Shown piece after piece: positions 42,354-50,662 of a DNA stretch of 64,000 nucleotides (positions are counted from its first letter, which is position 1; each line of letters starts with the position of its first letter). The notes under the pieces are model-generated. The model had not been told where the DNA came from, did not search any database, and was given only the letters and a program-made list of their open reading frames with translations. Made by a program: the position numbers and the translations under genes. The stretch comes from RPQJ01 sp963754535 (lineage in GTDB: Bacteria; Pseudomonadota; Gammaproteobacteria; Steroidobacterales; Steroidobacteraceae): contig CAVWGG010000009.1 of NCBI GenBank assembly GCA_963754535.1, positions 73,178 through 137,177 on the forward strand. The letters are read 5' to 3'.

Positions 42354-43233
42354 GACCGAAGACCGCGGCACCACGACAGATCGCGTCGAACTGTTGCGTC
42401 GAGTGGCGGCCGCGCAGGTCGACCTCACCCCTGCGGAAGCAAAGGTCGCCGCGCTCGTGCTCGCGGAGCCTTCATGGGTGCTCGGCCAGTCGTTGATGCA
42501 GGTGGCCGAGCGCGCAGGCGTCAGCGAGCCGACCGTGATCCGCTTCTGCCGGTCGATCGGGCTGGATGGCTTCCAGAGCTTTCGCCTGCGCCTCGCCCAG
42601 AGCATCGCCAGCGGCGCCTTGTTCCTGCCGACGGCAGTGGGCCCCGACGACGCCGCGGTAGAGATCGCCGGCAAGGTGCTCGAACGGTCGGCGCGGACGC
42701 TGCTCGAAGTGCGCACCCAATTGCATCCGGCGCGCATGGAAGAGGCCGTCGCGCTGCTTGCAGGCGCAAGACGCCTGGAATTCTACGGCCTCGGCAGTTC
42801 AGGCATCGTCGCCGCCGATGCGCGCCACAAGTTCTTTCGACTGGGGATCGTCGCCACCGCCTATGCGGACGCCCACCTGCACGGCATGGCCGCGACCATG
42901 CTGGGGCCGGAGGACGTGGTGGTCGCGATTTCGAGCACGGGACGCACGATCGACCTGATATCGAGCGTCGAGTTGGCGCTCGAAGCCGGCGCCAGCGTCA
43001 TCGCGATAACGGCACCCTCGTCGCCGCTGGCGCGGCTCGCCAGCGTGCCGATCGAGATTTCCGTCGACGAGGACACCGACATCTACACGCCGATGACGAC
43101 GCGGCTGGCGCAGCTGGCGATCATCGACGCGCTGTCGGTGGGCGTGGCGATGCGGCAGGGGCCGGAACTGATCGAGAAGCTCGAACGCACCTGGCGCTCG
43201 CTCAGGACGAAGCGCGTCCCCGGCTTCGATTGA
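42343..43233 (+). CDS. hexR: HexR-type RpiR-family regulator
   Basis: A 296-residue regulator. The N-terminal RpiR helix-turn-helix has LTPAEAKVAALVLAEPSW and VAERAGVSEPTVIRFCRSIG. The C-terminal SIS sugar-phosphate domain has RLEFYGLGSSGIVAADARHK, VVVAISSTGRTIDLI and AITAPSSPLARLA. HexR is known to sense KDPG and repress zwf, edd and related genes. Its gene lies in the zwf-pgl operon, overlapping pgl by 11 bases, and matching operators stand in the edd-zwf promoter region. Confidence 0.94.
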   Translation: MPPETEDRGTTTDRVELLRRVAAAQVDLTPAEAKVAALVLAEPSWVLGQSLMQVAERAGVSEPTVIRFCRSIGLDGFQSFRLRLAQSIASGALFLPTAVGPDDAAVEIAGKVLERSARTLLEVRTQLHPARMEEAVALLAGARRLEFYGLGSSGIVAADARHKFFRLGIVATAYADAHLHGMAATMLGPEDVVVAISSTGRTIDLISSVELALEAGASVIAITAPSSPLARLASVPIEISVDEDTDIYTPMTTRLAQLAIIDALSVGVAMRQGPELIEKLERTWRSLRTKRVPGFD

Positions 43234-43239
43234 CGGCGG

Positions 43240-44745
43240 CTAGCTCCGGTCCTCCTGGTCATCCACGCGCAACGCCGCCAGGCCCGCGAGGAACAACAGC
43301 AATCCACCGAGCGCCAGCGCGTTGACGCTGTGGCCGCCGAACAGCGCGCGCACCAGGATGCCGAGCACGCTGGCTGCGAGAATCTGCGGGATCACGATGA
43401 AGAAATTGAAGATCCCCATGTAGATTCCCATCTTCTTCATCGGCACTGCCTGCGACAGCATCGCGTATGGCAGCGAGAGGATGGCGGCCCAGGCGATGCC
43501 GACGCCGATCATCGACACCAGCAGCAACCGCGGATCCTCGATGAAGCGGATCGAAACCAGGCCAAGCGCACCGAACCACAGGCAGACCAGGTGCGCCTTG
43601 CGGCGGCCGAGCGCTTCGGCGAGCTTCGGGATGAACAGCGCGGCGAGCGCGGCAAAGCCGTTGTAAGCCGCGAACAGGATGCCGACCCAGTTCGCTCCCT
43701 CGTTGTAGGCCGCGGAGGCCGCATCGGTCGTGCCGTAGTGGTGTTCGGTGACTGCCGCCGTGGTGTAGATCCACATCGCGAACAGCGCGAACCACGACAG
43801 GAACTGCACGACCGCCAGCTGCCGCATCACCTGCGGCATCAGGTACAGGTCGTTGATCACGTTGTGCAGCATGCCCTCGGTGGCGCCGCGGCCCTGGCGT
43901 GACGCAACGACGAGCTGCAGCAGGCCGAAGGCCACGAGCCCGCAACCGAGCACGTAAAGCTGCTTGTCCCAGCCGAAAATCGCGACGGCGGCAGCGAATG
44001 CCGAGCCCATGACGATCCAGGCAGCCGCGGACTGGCGATACCACTCGGGTGTACGCGCGTGCCGCTCCATACCGGCAACCTGCTCACTGGCTCGCTCGTC
44101 GAACTCAGCGAGCTCTACCGGCGAATACTCCCGCGTGCTGAAGACGGTCCACAGCACCGCGCCAAGGAACGCAACGGCGCCGAGATAGAACGCGAGCTTC
44201 ACGGACTGCGGCAACTCGCCGGTGGCAGCGACGTTGCTCACGTCGAACAGGTTCGTGAGGATCCACGGCAGCGCGGACGCCACGACCGCGCCGACACCGA
44301 TGAACCAGCTCTGCATCGAGTAGCCGCGGCAACGCTGCCGGTCGGGCAGCATGTCGCCGACGAGCGCGCGGAACGGCTCCATCGACACGTTGATTGACGC
44401 GTCGAGTATCCACAGCATGCCTGCCGCGACCCATAGGTACGGGCTGTTCGGCATCACCACCAGTGCCACCGTGGCGAGCAGCGCGCCGACCAGGAAGTAC
44501 GGACGCCGGCGGCCGAGACGGCCCCACGTGCGGTCGCTCATGTAGCCGATGATTGGCTGCACGATCAGCCCGGTGACCGGCGCCGCGAGCCAGAGGATCG
44601 GCAGGTCGTCGATCGACGCACCCAGGGACTGGAAGATGCGGCTGACGTTCGCGTTCTGCAAAGCGAAGCCGAACTGGATTCCGAGGAATCCGAAGCACAT
44701 GTTCCAGATCTGCCAGAAATTCAGCGTCGGCTTTTGCTTGCGCAC
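43240..44745 (-). CDS. MFS sugar transporter (SLC45/maltose type)
   Basis: A 501-residue, 12-helix major facilitator. N-terminal signature QIWNMCFGFLGIQFGFALQN is that of the SLC45/maltose-transporter-like branch. Further motifs are GYMSDRTWGRLGRRRPYFLV, RCRGYSMQSWFIGVGAV and ASVLGILVRALFGG. Such proteins move disaccharides or glucose. The start is a GTG at 44745 that shares one base with the permease gene stop codon (ATAGTG). It is the last gene of the GH97-ABC operon. Its 3' end is 6 bases from the convergent hexR. Confidence 0.9.
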   Translation of the reverse strand: MRKQKPTLNFWQIWNMCFGFLGIQFGFALQNANVSRIFQSLGASIDDLPILWLAAPVTGLIVQPIIGYMSDRTWGRLGRRRPYFLVGALLATVALVVMPNSPYLWVAAGMLWILDASINVSMEPFRALVGDMLPDRQRCRGYSMQSWFIGVGAVVASALPWILTNLFDVSNVAATGELPQSVKLAFYLGAVAFLGAVLWTVFSTREYSPVELAEFDERASEQVAGMERHARTPEWYRQSAAAWIVMGSAFAAAVAIFGWDKQLYVLGCGLVAFGLLQLVVASRQGRGATEGMLHNVINDLYLMPQVMRQLAVVQFLSWFALFAMWIYTTAAVTEHHYGTTDAASAAYNEGANWVGILFAAYNGFAALAALFIPKLAEALGRRKAHLVCLWFGALGLVSIRFIEDPRLLLVSMIGVGIAWAAILSLPYAMLSQAVPMKKMGIYMGIFNFFIVIPQILAASVLGILVRALFGGHSVNALALGGLLLFLAGLAALRVDDQEDRS

Positions 44746-45872
44746 TATCTGCCCTTTCCAAGTCGAAGATCGAGCCACACGGCCAGTGCGAGCACCGCGC
44801 CGCGCGCAATGTACTTCGCCTCCGGTGAGACCGCCATCAAGGTCATGCCATTGAGCAGGCTCGCCATGATCAACGCACCGAACAGCACGCCGAGCACGGT
44901 GCCACGCCCGCCCCGCAGGCTCGTGCCGCCGATCACGCAGGCCGCGACCGCGTCGAGTTCCATCAGCGAGCCAACGGTGGATGTCGATGCGCCGGAATAT
45001 GCGGTTTGCATGAAACCGGTCAGGGCCACGATGCCGCCCATGATCGCGTAGGCGCCGATGATGGTATTGCGCACCGGCACGCCGGAGACTGCCGCGGCCT
45101 CTTCGTTGCCGCCGATTGCGTAGAGGTAGCGGCCGAAGGGCGTGTTCGTGACCAGCTGGTGAACCAGCACCGCGACGAGACCGAGGATCACCAGTGCGAT
45201 CGGCACGCCGCGGTAGCCGTTGGTGACGATGACGACCAGGAACACGAACTGCGCGAGCACGAAGAGCTTCAGGAACGTGAGCTCGCCGTCGTCCACCGGA
45301 AAGCCATGGGACTGCCGACGTTTGCGCGCGTTGAGGGCCGACGCAACGATCGCGGCCACCGCCAGGCCGGCCAGCACGTAACCGGCGACGTCCGGCAGGT
45401 AATAAGTCGTGAGCAGCGAGTACACGTTCTGGCTGCCGCCTTCGACCACGGGCACGGTCTGGTTTTCGATCACCAGCCAGTGCAAGCCGCGGAAGACCAG
45501 CAGGCCGCCGAGCGTCATGATGAAGGCGGGAATGCGCTCGATCGCGATCAACGCTCCCATCGCCGACCAGACCAGCACCGCGCCGATCGTTGCGATCAAG
45601 ATGGCAACGGGAGCGGGCACGTCGTGCCAGAACACGAGCACGGCAGCGACGGCGCCCGCGAGCCCCACGCCGCTACCGGCCGACAGGTCGATCTGCCCCG
45701 GCAACAGCACGACGAGCATGCCGAGGGCCAGCACGGCAGTGACGGCAAGTTCCACGGAGAGCAGGGACAGGTTGCGCGCCGACAGGAACACGGGCTCCTG
45801 CCACGCAAAGAAGGCCCAGATCGCAACCAGCGCGACGAGCATCGAGAGCTCACGGGTGGCGAAACGGTTCAT
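44745..45872 (-). CDS. ABC sugar transporter permease (XylH-like)
   Basis: A 375-residue permease with about ten hydrophobic segments of the RbsC/XylH family. Typical stretches are LALGMLVVLLPGQIDLSAGS, RIPAFIMTLGGLLVFRGLHW, NTPFGRYLYAIGGNEEAAAVS with the EAA-type loop, and VAACVIGGTSLRGGRGTVLG. The length and insert resemble XylH of the xylose/glucose transport group. The start overlaps the ATPase gene stop as ATGA. The sugar is uncertain, and glucose or xylose are the likeliest. Confidence 0.92.
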   Translation of the reverse strand: MNRFATRELSMLVALVAIWAFFAWQEPVFLSARNLSLLSVELAVTAVLALGMLVVLLPGQIDLSAGSGVGLAGAVAAVLVFWHDVPAPVAILIATIGAVLVWSAMGALIAIERIPAFIMTLGGLLVFRGLHWLVIENQTVPVVEGGSQNVYSLLTTYYLPDVAGYVLAGLAVAAIVASALNARKRRQSHGFPVDDGELTFLKLFVLAQFVFLVVIVTNGYRGVPIALVILGLVAVLVHQLVTNTPFGRYLYAIGGNEEAAAVSGVPVRNTIIGAYAIMGGIVALTGFMQTAYSGASTSTVGSLMELDAVAACVIGGTSLRGGRGTVLGVLFGALIMASLLNGMTLMAVSPEAKYIARGAVLALAVWLDLRLGKGR

Positions 45873-47398
45873 GCCGCGCGCTCCAGGCGGCCCATGGCCG
45901 CGGCCAGCAACCTTTCCTGGGTCGCCTCCGAACGCTCGAACGTGCCGCCGACGCGACCTTCGCAGAGCATCACGATGCGATCGCTCATCCCCAGCAGTTC
46001 ACCGAGTTCGCTCGAAACGAGCACGATCGCCTGGCCGGCTGCGGTCAGCCGGTTGATGAGCTCGTACACCTCGAGCTTGGCGCCGACGTCGATGCCGCGC
46101 GTCGGCTCGTCGAGCAGCAGCACCTTGGGTTGCGTCAGCAGCATCTTGCCGAGCACCACTTTCTGCTGGTTGCCGCCCGACAACGTGCCGACCGGTTGCT
46201 CGAGCGTCTGCGCCTTGATCCGCAATTCGTCGGCGATCGTCCGGGTACGGGCCACCTCGCGATCGCGGTCGATGAACACTCCGCGACGCAGGCTGTTCAA
46301 CGAAGACAGCGACAGGTTGAACGTGACGCCCTGTGGCAGCACGAGTCCATAGCGCTTGCGATCCTCGGTGACGATGGCCAGCCCGCGTGCGAGCGCTGCG
46401 CGCGGATGAGTTGCGGAAAATTCCTTGTCGTCGAGCTCGACCTTGCCGGCACGACGCTTGCCCCAGAGCCCCATCAGGTGCATCAGCAACTCGGTGCGCC
46501 CAGCGCCCATGAGGCCGCCGATTCCCAGCACCTCGCCGGCCCGGACTTCGAGATCGATCCCGCGCAATGCGACGCCGCCGTCATTGGGCGGATCGACGTC
46601 TACGCCGCGCAAGGCCAGCAGCGTGCGCCCGTGGGTGGGTTGACGCCGCGGGTAGTGATCTTCGATGCGTCGCCCGACCATGCGACGAATTATTTCGTCG
46701 GCGTCCGTGCCTGATGCGTCGAGCGTGCCCTGGGCAGAGCCGTCGCGCAGGACGGTGATGCGGTCGGCGATCGCAAACACCTCGTCGAGCTTGTGCGAGA
46801 TGAACACGCAGGCCACGCCGCGCTCGCGCAGTCGTCGCAGTTGCGCCAGCAAGGTGTCGATCTCGGTGCGGGAGAGCGCGGCCGTGGGTTCGTCCAGCAC
46901 CAATACTTTAGGCTTGCGCGCGATGGCACGTGCGATCTCGACCAGCTGTTGTTGACCGATGCCGAGGTCCCCGACGCGCGTCGCGGGATCGAGCTGGATG
47001 CCACAGTCGGCGAGCGTCGCCGAGGACTGCGCGTAGACGCGATCCCAGTCGATGCGGCCGAACCGCCGTGGAAATGCGCCCAGGAACAGGTTCTCGCCGA
47101 CCGTCATGTCCGGGAACAGCGCGAGTTCCTGGTGGATGATCGCGATTCCGGCGCGCTCGGCGTCACGCGTCGAACGGAATTCAGCCGGTTGATCGTCGAC
47201 GAGGATTTCGCCTTCGTAGCTGCCATGGGGATGCACACCCGACAGCAGCTTGATCAGCGTGGACTTGCCCGCGCCGTTCTCGCCGCAGAGCGCATGGATT
47301 TCGCCGGCACGCAGATCGAAGCTGACGTCGGCCAGCGCCGTCACCGCGCCGAAGCGCTTGGTGACCGAGCGGGCAGCGAGGACGGCGCTATCGCTCAT
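45869..47398 (-). CDS. ABC sugar transporter ATPase with two NBDs (XylG-like)
   Basis: A 509-residue tandem ATPase. The first domain has Walker A GENGAGKSTL, signature LGIGQQQLVEIARAI and Walker B VLVLDEPTAAL. The second has the degenerate Walker A typical of this family (GLMGAGRTELLMHLM), signature LSGGNQQKVVLGKML and VLLLDEPTRGIDVGA. Matches the RbsA/XylG group. It overlaps the binding-protein gene upstream and the permease gene downstream, each by ATGA. Confidence 0.94.
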   Translation of the reverse strand: MSDSAVLAARSVTKRFGAVTALADVSFDLRAGEIHALCGENGAGKSTLIKLLSGVHPHGSYEGEILVDDQPAEFRSTRDAERAGIAIIHQELALFPDMTVGENLFLGAFPRRFGRIDWDRVYAQSSATLADCGIQLDPATRVGDLGIGQQQLVEIARAIARKPKVLVLDEPTAALSRTEIDTLLAQLRRLRERGVACVFISHKLDEVFAIADRITVLRDGSAQGTLDASGTDADEIIRRMVGRRIEDHYPRRQPTHGRTLLALRGVDVDPPNDGGVALRGIDLEVRAGEVLGIGGLMGAGRTELLMHLMGLWGKRRAGKVELDDKEFSATHPRAALARGLAIVTEDRKRYGLVLPQGVTFNLSLSSLNSLRRGVFIDRDREVARTRTIADELRIKAQTLEQPVGTLSGGNQQKVVLGKMLLTQPKVLLLDEPTRGIDVGAKLEVYELINRLTAAGQAIVLVSSELGELLGMSDRIVMLCEGRVGGTFERSEATQERLLAAAMGRLERAA

Positions 47399-48471
47399 GG
47401 GCGCGGCGGTCGCTGGGCATCCGGAATGCCACGGTAGACGTCGTCATAGCTCGCCTGGCCGTCGCGCACCACGGTGTCGAGAATGTTGTCGCGCGTGACG
47501 GTGACAGCGTCGAAGAGGACGGACGGTACCTGGCCATGGCCGTTGTCGACCGACTTGCCGGCGACGACCACACGACGGGTCGCCATCTGCACTGCAAGCT
47601 CGGCGGCGCCGCTCGCCAGCGTGCGCAGCGGCTTGTAGATCGTCATGGCCTGCGTGCCTACAGCGATGCGCTGCAAGGCCACGGTTTCTGCATCCTGGCC
47701 GGTGACGAGCACCTTGCCCGCGAGACCCTCTTCGCTCAGCGCCTGGATGGCGCCGCCCGCGGTGCCGTCGTTGCTCGCCAGGACGGCGTCGATGCGCGGG
47801 CCGTTGGCGGTGATCGCGGCATTGACGATGCGCTTGGCGTTCTCGGGCTTCCAGTCCTCGGCCCAGTCTTCGTGCAGAACCTCGATGTCGCCGCTCTTGA
47901 TCAGGGGCTCGAGGACTCGATCCTGCCCGCGCTTGAACAGCGCGGCGTTGTTGTCCGTCTTGGCGCCATAGATGCGGACGATGCGGCCCTTGCCCGGCGT
48001 CGGCAAGTGATCGACCAGGAACTTCGCCTGCAGTTCGCCCACGCGCTCGTTGTCGAAGCTCACGTAGAGGTCGGGGTCGCTGTCGCGAATGATGCGGTCG
48101 TAGGCGATCACGGGGATGCCTGCGTCGTGCGCCATCTTGACGCCCTTGGCCATCGCCGTGCCGTCGTGGGGCACGATCACCAGCACGTCGACCTTGTTGG
48201 TGATCAGCTTCTCCACGTCGCTGATCTGCACGGTGTCGTCGCTGTTGGCGGCGAGCACGCGCACCTTGGCGCCGAGTTCGCCCGCGCGTTTCACGAACAT
48301 GTCGCGGTCGGCCTGCCAGCGGGCCTCTTTGAGCGTGTCAAGCGACAGGCCAATGACGATGCCGTCGTCCTCCGGCTTGCCGGCCGTACCCCCGTCCCGC
48401 GATGCAAGCGCGAGTCCGATCAGCACGCTGGCCACCAGCGAAACGATCACCAAGAGAATGCGGATCTTCAA
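47395..48471 (-). CDS. periplasmic sugar-binding protein (XylF-like)
   Basis: A 358-residue type I periplasmic binding protein. A hydrophobic N-terminus (KIRILLVIVSLVASVLIGLA) serves as signal peptide or anchor. The domain then reads GIVIGLSLDTLKEARWQADR, KLITNKVDVLVIVPHDGTAM, IPVIAYDRIIRDSDPDLYVS and ASNDGTAGGAIQAL, closest to XylF/ChvE-like proteins. The start is taken as TTG at 48471 because AGGAG stands seven bases before it, immediately after the GH97 stop. Upstream in-frame residues overlap GH97 and do not resemble a signal. Confidence 0.88.
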   Translation of the reverse strand: MKIRILLVIVSLVASVLIGLALASRDGGTAGKPEDDGIVIGLSLDTLKEARWQADRDMFVKRAGELGAKVRVLAANSDDTVQISDVEKLITNKVDVLVIVPHDGTAMAKGVKMAHDAGIPVIAYDRIIRDSDPDLYVSFDNERVGELQAKFLVDHLPTPGKGRIVRIYGAKTDNNAALFKRGQDRVLEPLIKSGDIEVLHEDWAEDWKPENAKRIVNAAITANGPRIDAVLASNDGTAGGAIQALSEEGLAGKVLVTGQDAETVALQRIAVGTQAMTIYKPLRTLASGAAELAVQMATRRVVVAGKSVDNGHGQVPSVLFDAVTVTRDNILDTVVRDGQASYDDVYRGIPDAQRPPRP

Positions 48472-48475
48472 GGCG

Positions 48476-50518
48476 TCACTCCTGCTTGAACCGGATGGCG
48501 GCCCCGCCACTGCCCGCCAGCGCGAGATCGAGCGTGTCCGCCGCCGTCACGTTGCGTTTCTCGACCACCAGGTCGTAGGGACGCGTCTTCCAGTCGGCCT
48601 GGGGACCGTCACGATAAATCTCGGCCACGTAGCGTGCCTTCGGCTCGAGGAAATCGAGCTTCAGCGACAACTGCCGCGGATTCTCGTCGGTCAGCGCGCC
48701 GAGGAACCAGTCGGGCTTGCCGCGCTGCTTGCGCGCCACGGCCACGAAGTCGCCGACCTCGCCGGCGAGACCGATGCTTTCGTCCCAGTCGGTCGGCACG
48801 TCCTTGATGAACTGGAACGCCTCCAGGTGCTTGGCGTAGTTCTCGGGCAGGTCGGCCGCCATCTGCACCGGGCTGTAGAGCACGACGTACAACGACAGCT
48901 CCTTGGCAAGCGTGTGCTGCACCCGATGTTTCGGGTCGTAGCCGTCGAGGTCGACGATCCCGGGCGTGTAATCCATCGGGCCGGACAGCATGCGCGTGAA
49001 CGGCAGGATCGCCACGTGCTCGGCCGGGTTCACCGGGTCGCCCCAACCGTTGTATTCCTGGCCGCGCGCGCCCTCGCGCGAAATCCAGTTCGGGTACGTG
49101 CGGCGCAGGCCCGTGTCCTTCACCGGCTCGTGCGCATTGATGCTGATCTTGTGCTTCGCCGCTTCGCGCAGCACGCGCAAGTGGTGATCGACCTGGAACT
49201 GGCCGTCGTGCCATTCGTGCAGTTCGACGCCGTTCCCGTCGAGGCGACGAATGTCGCCCGCATCCGCCACGTAGCCGGTCTTGACCTGTCGCACTCCCAT
49301 CGACTCGTAGAGCGCGAATGCCGCAGGCATCTGCGGCTCGTAGTTGCCCACGTCACCCGAGGTCTCGTGGTGGCCGACGAGACGCACGCCCTTGCTGCGC
49401 GCGTAGTCGGTGACTGCCTTCAGGTCGAAGTCCGGGCAGGGCTGCGTGAACTTGAACAGCTTGCCGTTGTAGAACCAGTCGCCGTCCCAGCCGACGTTCC
49501 AGCCTTCGACCAGGACGCCCTTGAACCCGTTGGCCGCGGCGAAGTCGATGTAGCGCTTCGTCTCTGCCGTCGTGGCGCCGTGTTTCGGGCCCGAGCCCCA
49601 AGTGGCCTTGTTGATGTGCATCGCCCACCAGATGCCGACGTACTTGCCCGGCTCGACCCACGAGACGTCGCCAAGCACGTTCGGCTCGTTCAGATTCAGG
49701 ATCAGGCTGGAGTTCAGCAGCGCCGCCGCATTCGGCGCGATCTGCACCGTGCGCCACGGCGACTTGAACGGCGTGTGCGTCTTGACGCGGATGCCGTCGG
49801 ACCACGGGGTGAGGCTGGTACGGAAGATGCCGGGCCGGCGCTGGTCGAGCACGTAGGCGGCATAATCGACGAGCGCGGCTTCGTGAAAGCTCAAGTGCGT
49901 GCCATCGGGCAGCCGCACCGTCATCGGTGTGTGCGCCATCGGCACGTCGGCGAGCGGCGTGCTGTTGTAGAGGTACTCGTACCGGTTCCAGCGGCGTCCC
50001 GGAATCCACCACGCCTTGACCTGCTTCTTCGTGTCGTCGAGCCGGAATTCGGTGAGCTCGTCGGTGATGTTCACGGCCTCATAGCCCGGCTGCTGCGGCA
50101 CTTCGTAACGGAAGCCAAGGCCGTCATCGAACACGCGCATCCGCACGCCGAACTGGCGCGCGGCGCCCTTGGCGGATTCGAACTTCACGAGGAGTTCGTT
50201 GTGGCGGTCGCGCACGTAGCGACGCTCGCCCCAAGGCTGCTCCCAGGTGGCGTCGTGACTCGAGGTCGCGGTATCCGCGACGCGAAAGCCGTCGTCGAAG
50301 GCGGGCTGGGACTGGAAGCGCAGGCCGAGGAAACCGGCCGGCATGATTTCGACGCCGTTGCGCGCGACCGCGTAGCGGGGCGCACCGTTCTTGTCGACGT
50401 CCACGGTGACCGTCGTCTGGCCGTCAGGCGAGCGAACCGTCGCCGGCTGCGCGACTGCCGTCATGGCAACGAGCAGAGTTGCGAACAGGAACGAGGCACG
50501 GCGCACTATGGGATTCAT
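48476..50518 (-). CDS. GH97 glycoside hydrolase (SusB-like alpha-glucosidase/galactosidase)
   Basis: A 680-residue exported enzyme. A signal peptide (RRASFLFATLLVAMTAVAQ) is followed by the N-terminal beta-sandwich and a TIM barrel with KYVGIWWAMHINKATWGSGP, VLVEGWNVGWDGDWF, RLVGHHETSGDVGNYE and RRTYPNWISREGARGQEYN. These match GH97 alpha-glucosidases, which cleave alpha-glucosides from the non-reducing end, though some family members are alpha-galactosidases. It is the first gene of an operon followed 4 bases later by the sugar-binding protein gene. It is divergent from the SusA-like GH13. Confidence 0.93.
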   Translation of the reverse strand: MNPIVRRASFLFATLLVAMTAVAQPATVRSPDGQTTVTVDVDKNGAPRYAVARNGVEIMPAGFLGLRFQSQPAFDDGFRVADTATSSHDATWEQPWGERRYVRDRHNELLVKFESAKGAARQFGVRMRVFDDGLGFRYEVPQQPGYEAVNITDELTEFRLDDTKKQVKAWWIPGRRWNRYEYLYNSTPLADVPMAHTPMTVRLPDGTHLSFHEAALVDYAAYVLDQRRPGIFRTSLTPWSDGIRVKTHTPFKSPWRTVQIAPNAAALLNSSLILNLNEPNVLGDVSWVEPGKYVGIWWAMHINKATWGSGPKHGATTAETKRYIDFAAANGFKGVLVEGWNVGWDGDWFYNGKLFKFTQPCPDFDLKAVTDYARSKGVRLVGHHETSGDVGNYEPQMPAAFALYESMGVRQVKTGYVADAGDIRRLDGNGVELHEWHDGQFQVDHHLRVLREAAKHKISINAHEPVKDTGLRRTYPNWISREGARGQEYNGWGDPVNPAEHVAILPFTRMLSGPMDYTPGIVDLDGYDPKHRVQHTLAKELSLYVVLYSPVQMAADLPENYAKHLEAFQFIKDVPTDWDESIGLAGEVGDFVAVARKQRGKPDWFLGALTDENPRQLSLKLDFLEPKARYVAEIYRDGPQADWKTRPYDLVVEKRNVTAADTLDLALAGSGGAAIRFKQE

Positions 50519-50587
50519 CGACGGTTCCCCCCGAAGCGGCAGGCAGTCTAGCAATGAACCGCTGGCCGGCTCGCGGCCAACGTTCAA

Positions 50588-50601
50588 TGCAAACGTATGC
50601 A
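50588..50601. promoter_or_regulatory. near-palindromic operator candidate between GH97 and GH13
   Basis: TGCAAACGTATGCA has a central ACGT and TGCA ends, with a single non-matching pair. That is the form of LacI-family operators. It lies between divergent genes, 70 bases from the GH97 start and 62 from the GH13 start. Confidence 0.6.
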
Positions 50602-50662
50602 AGACCTTGTGGGCCGAGCGGCCGGGGTGATTCACTGCGCGTCACGTCCAGGAGACTTCCCG

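Noticed and set aside
48116..50551. An 811-residue plus-strand open frame opposite GH97 and the binding-protein gene
   Set aside because: It is an antisense shadow, rich in Arg, Val and Ala with no domain.
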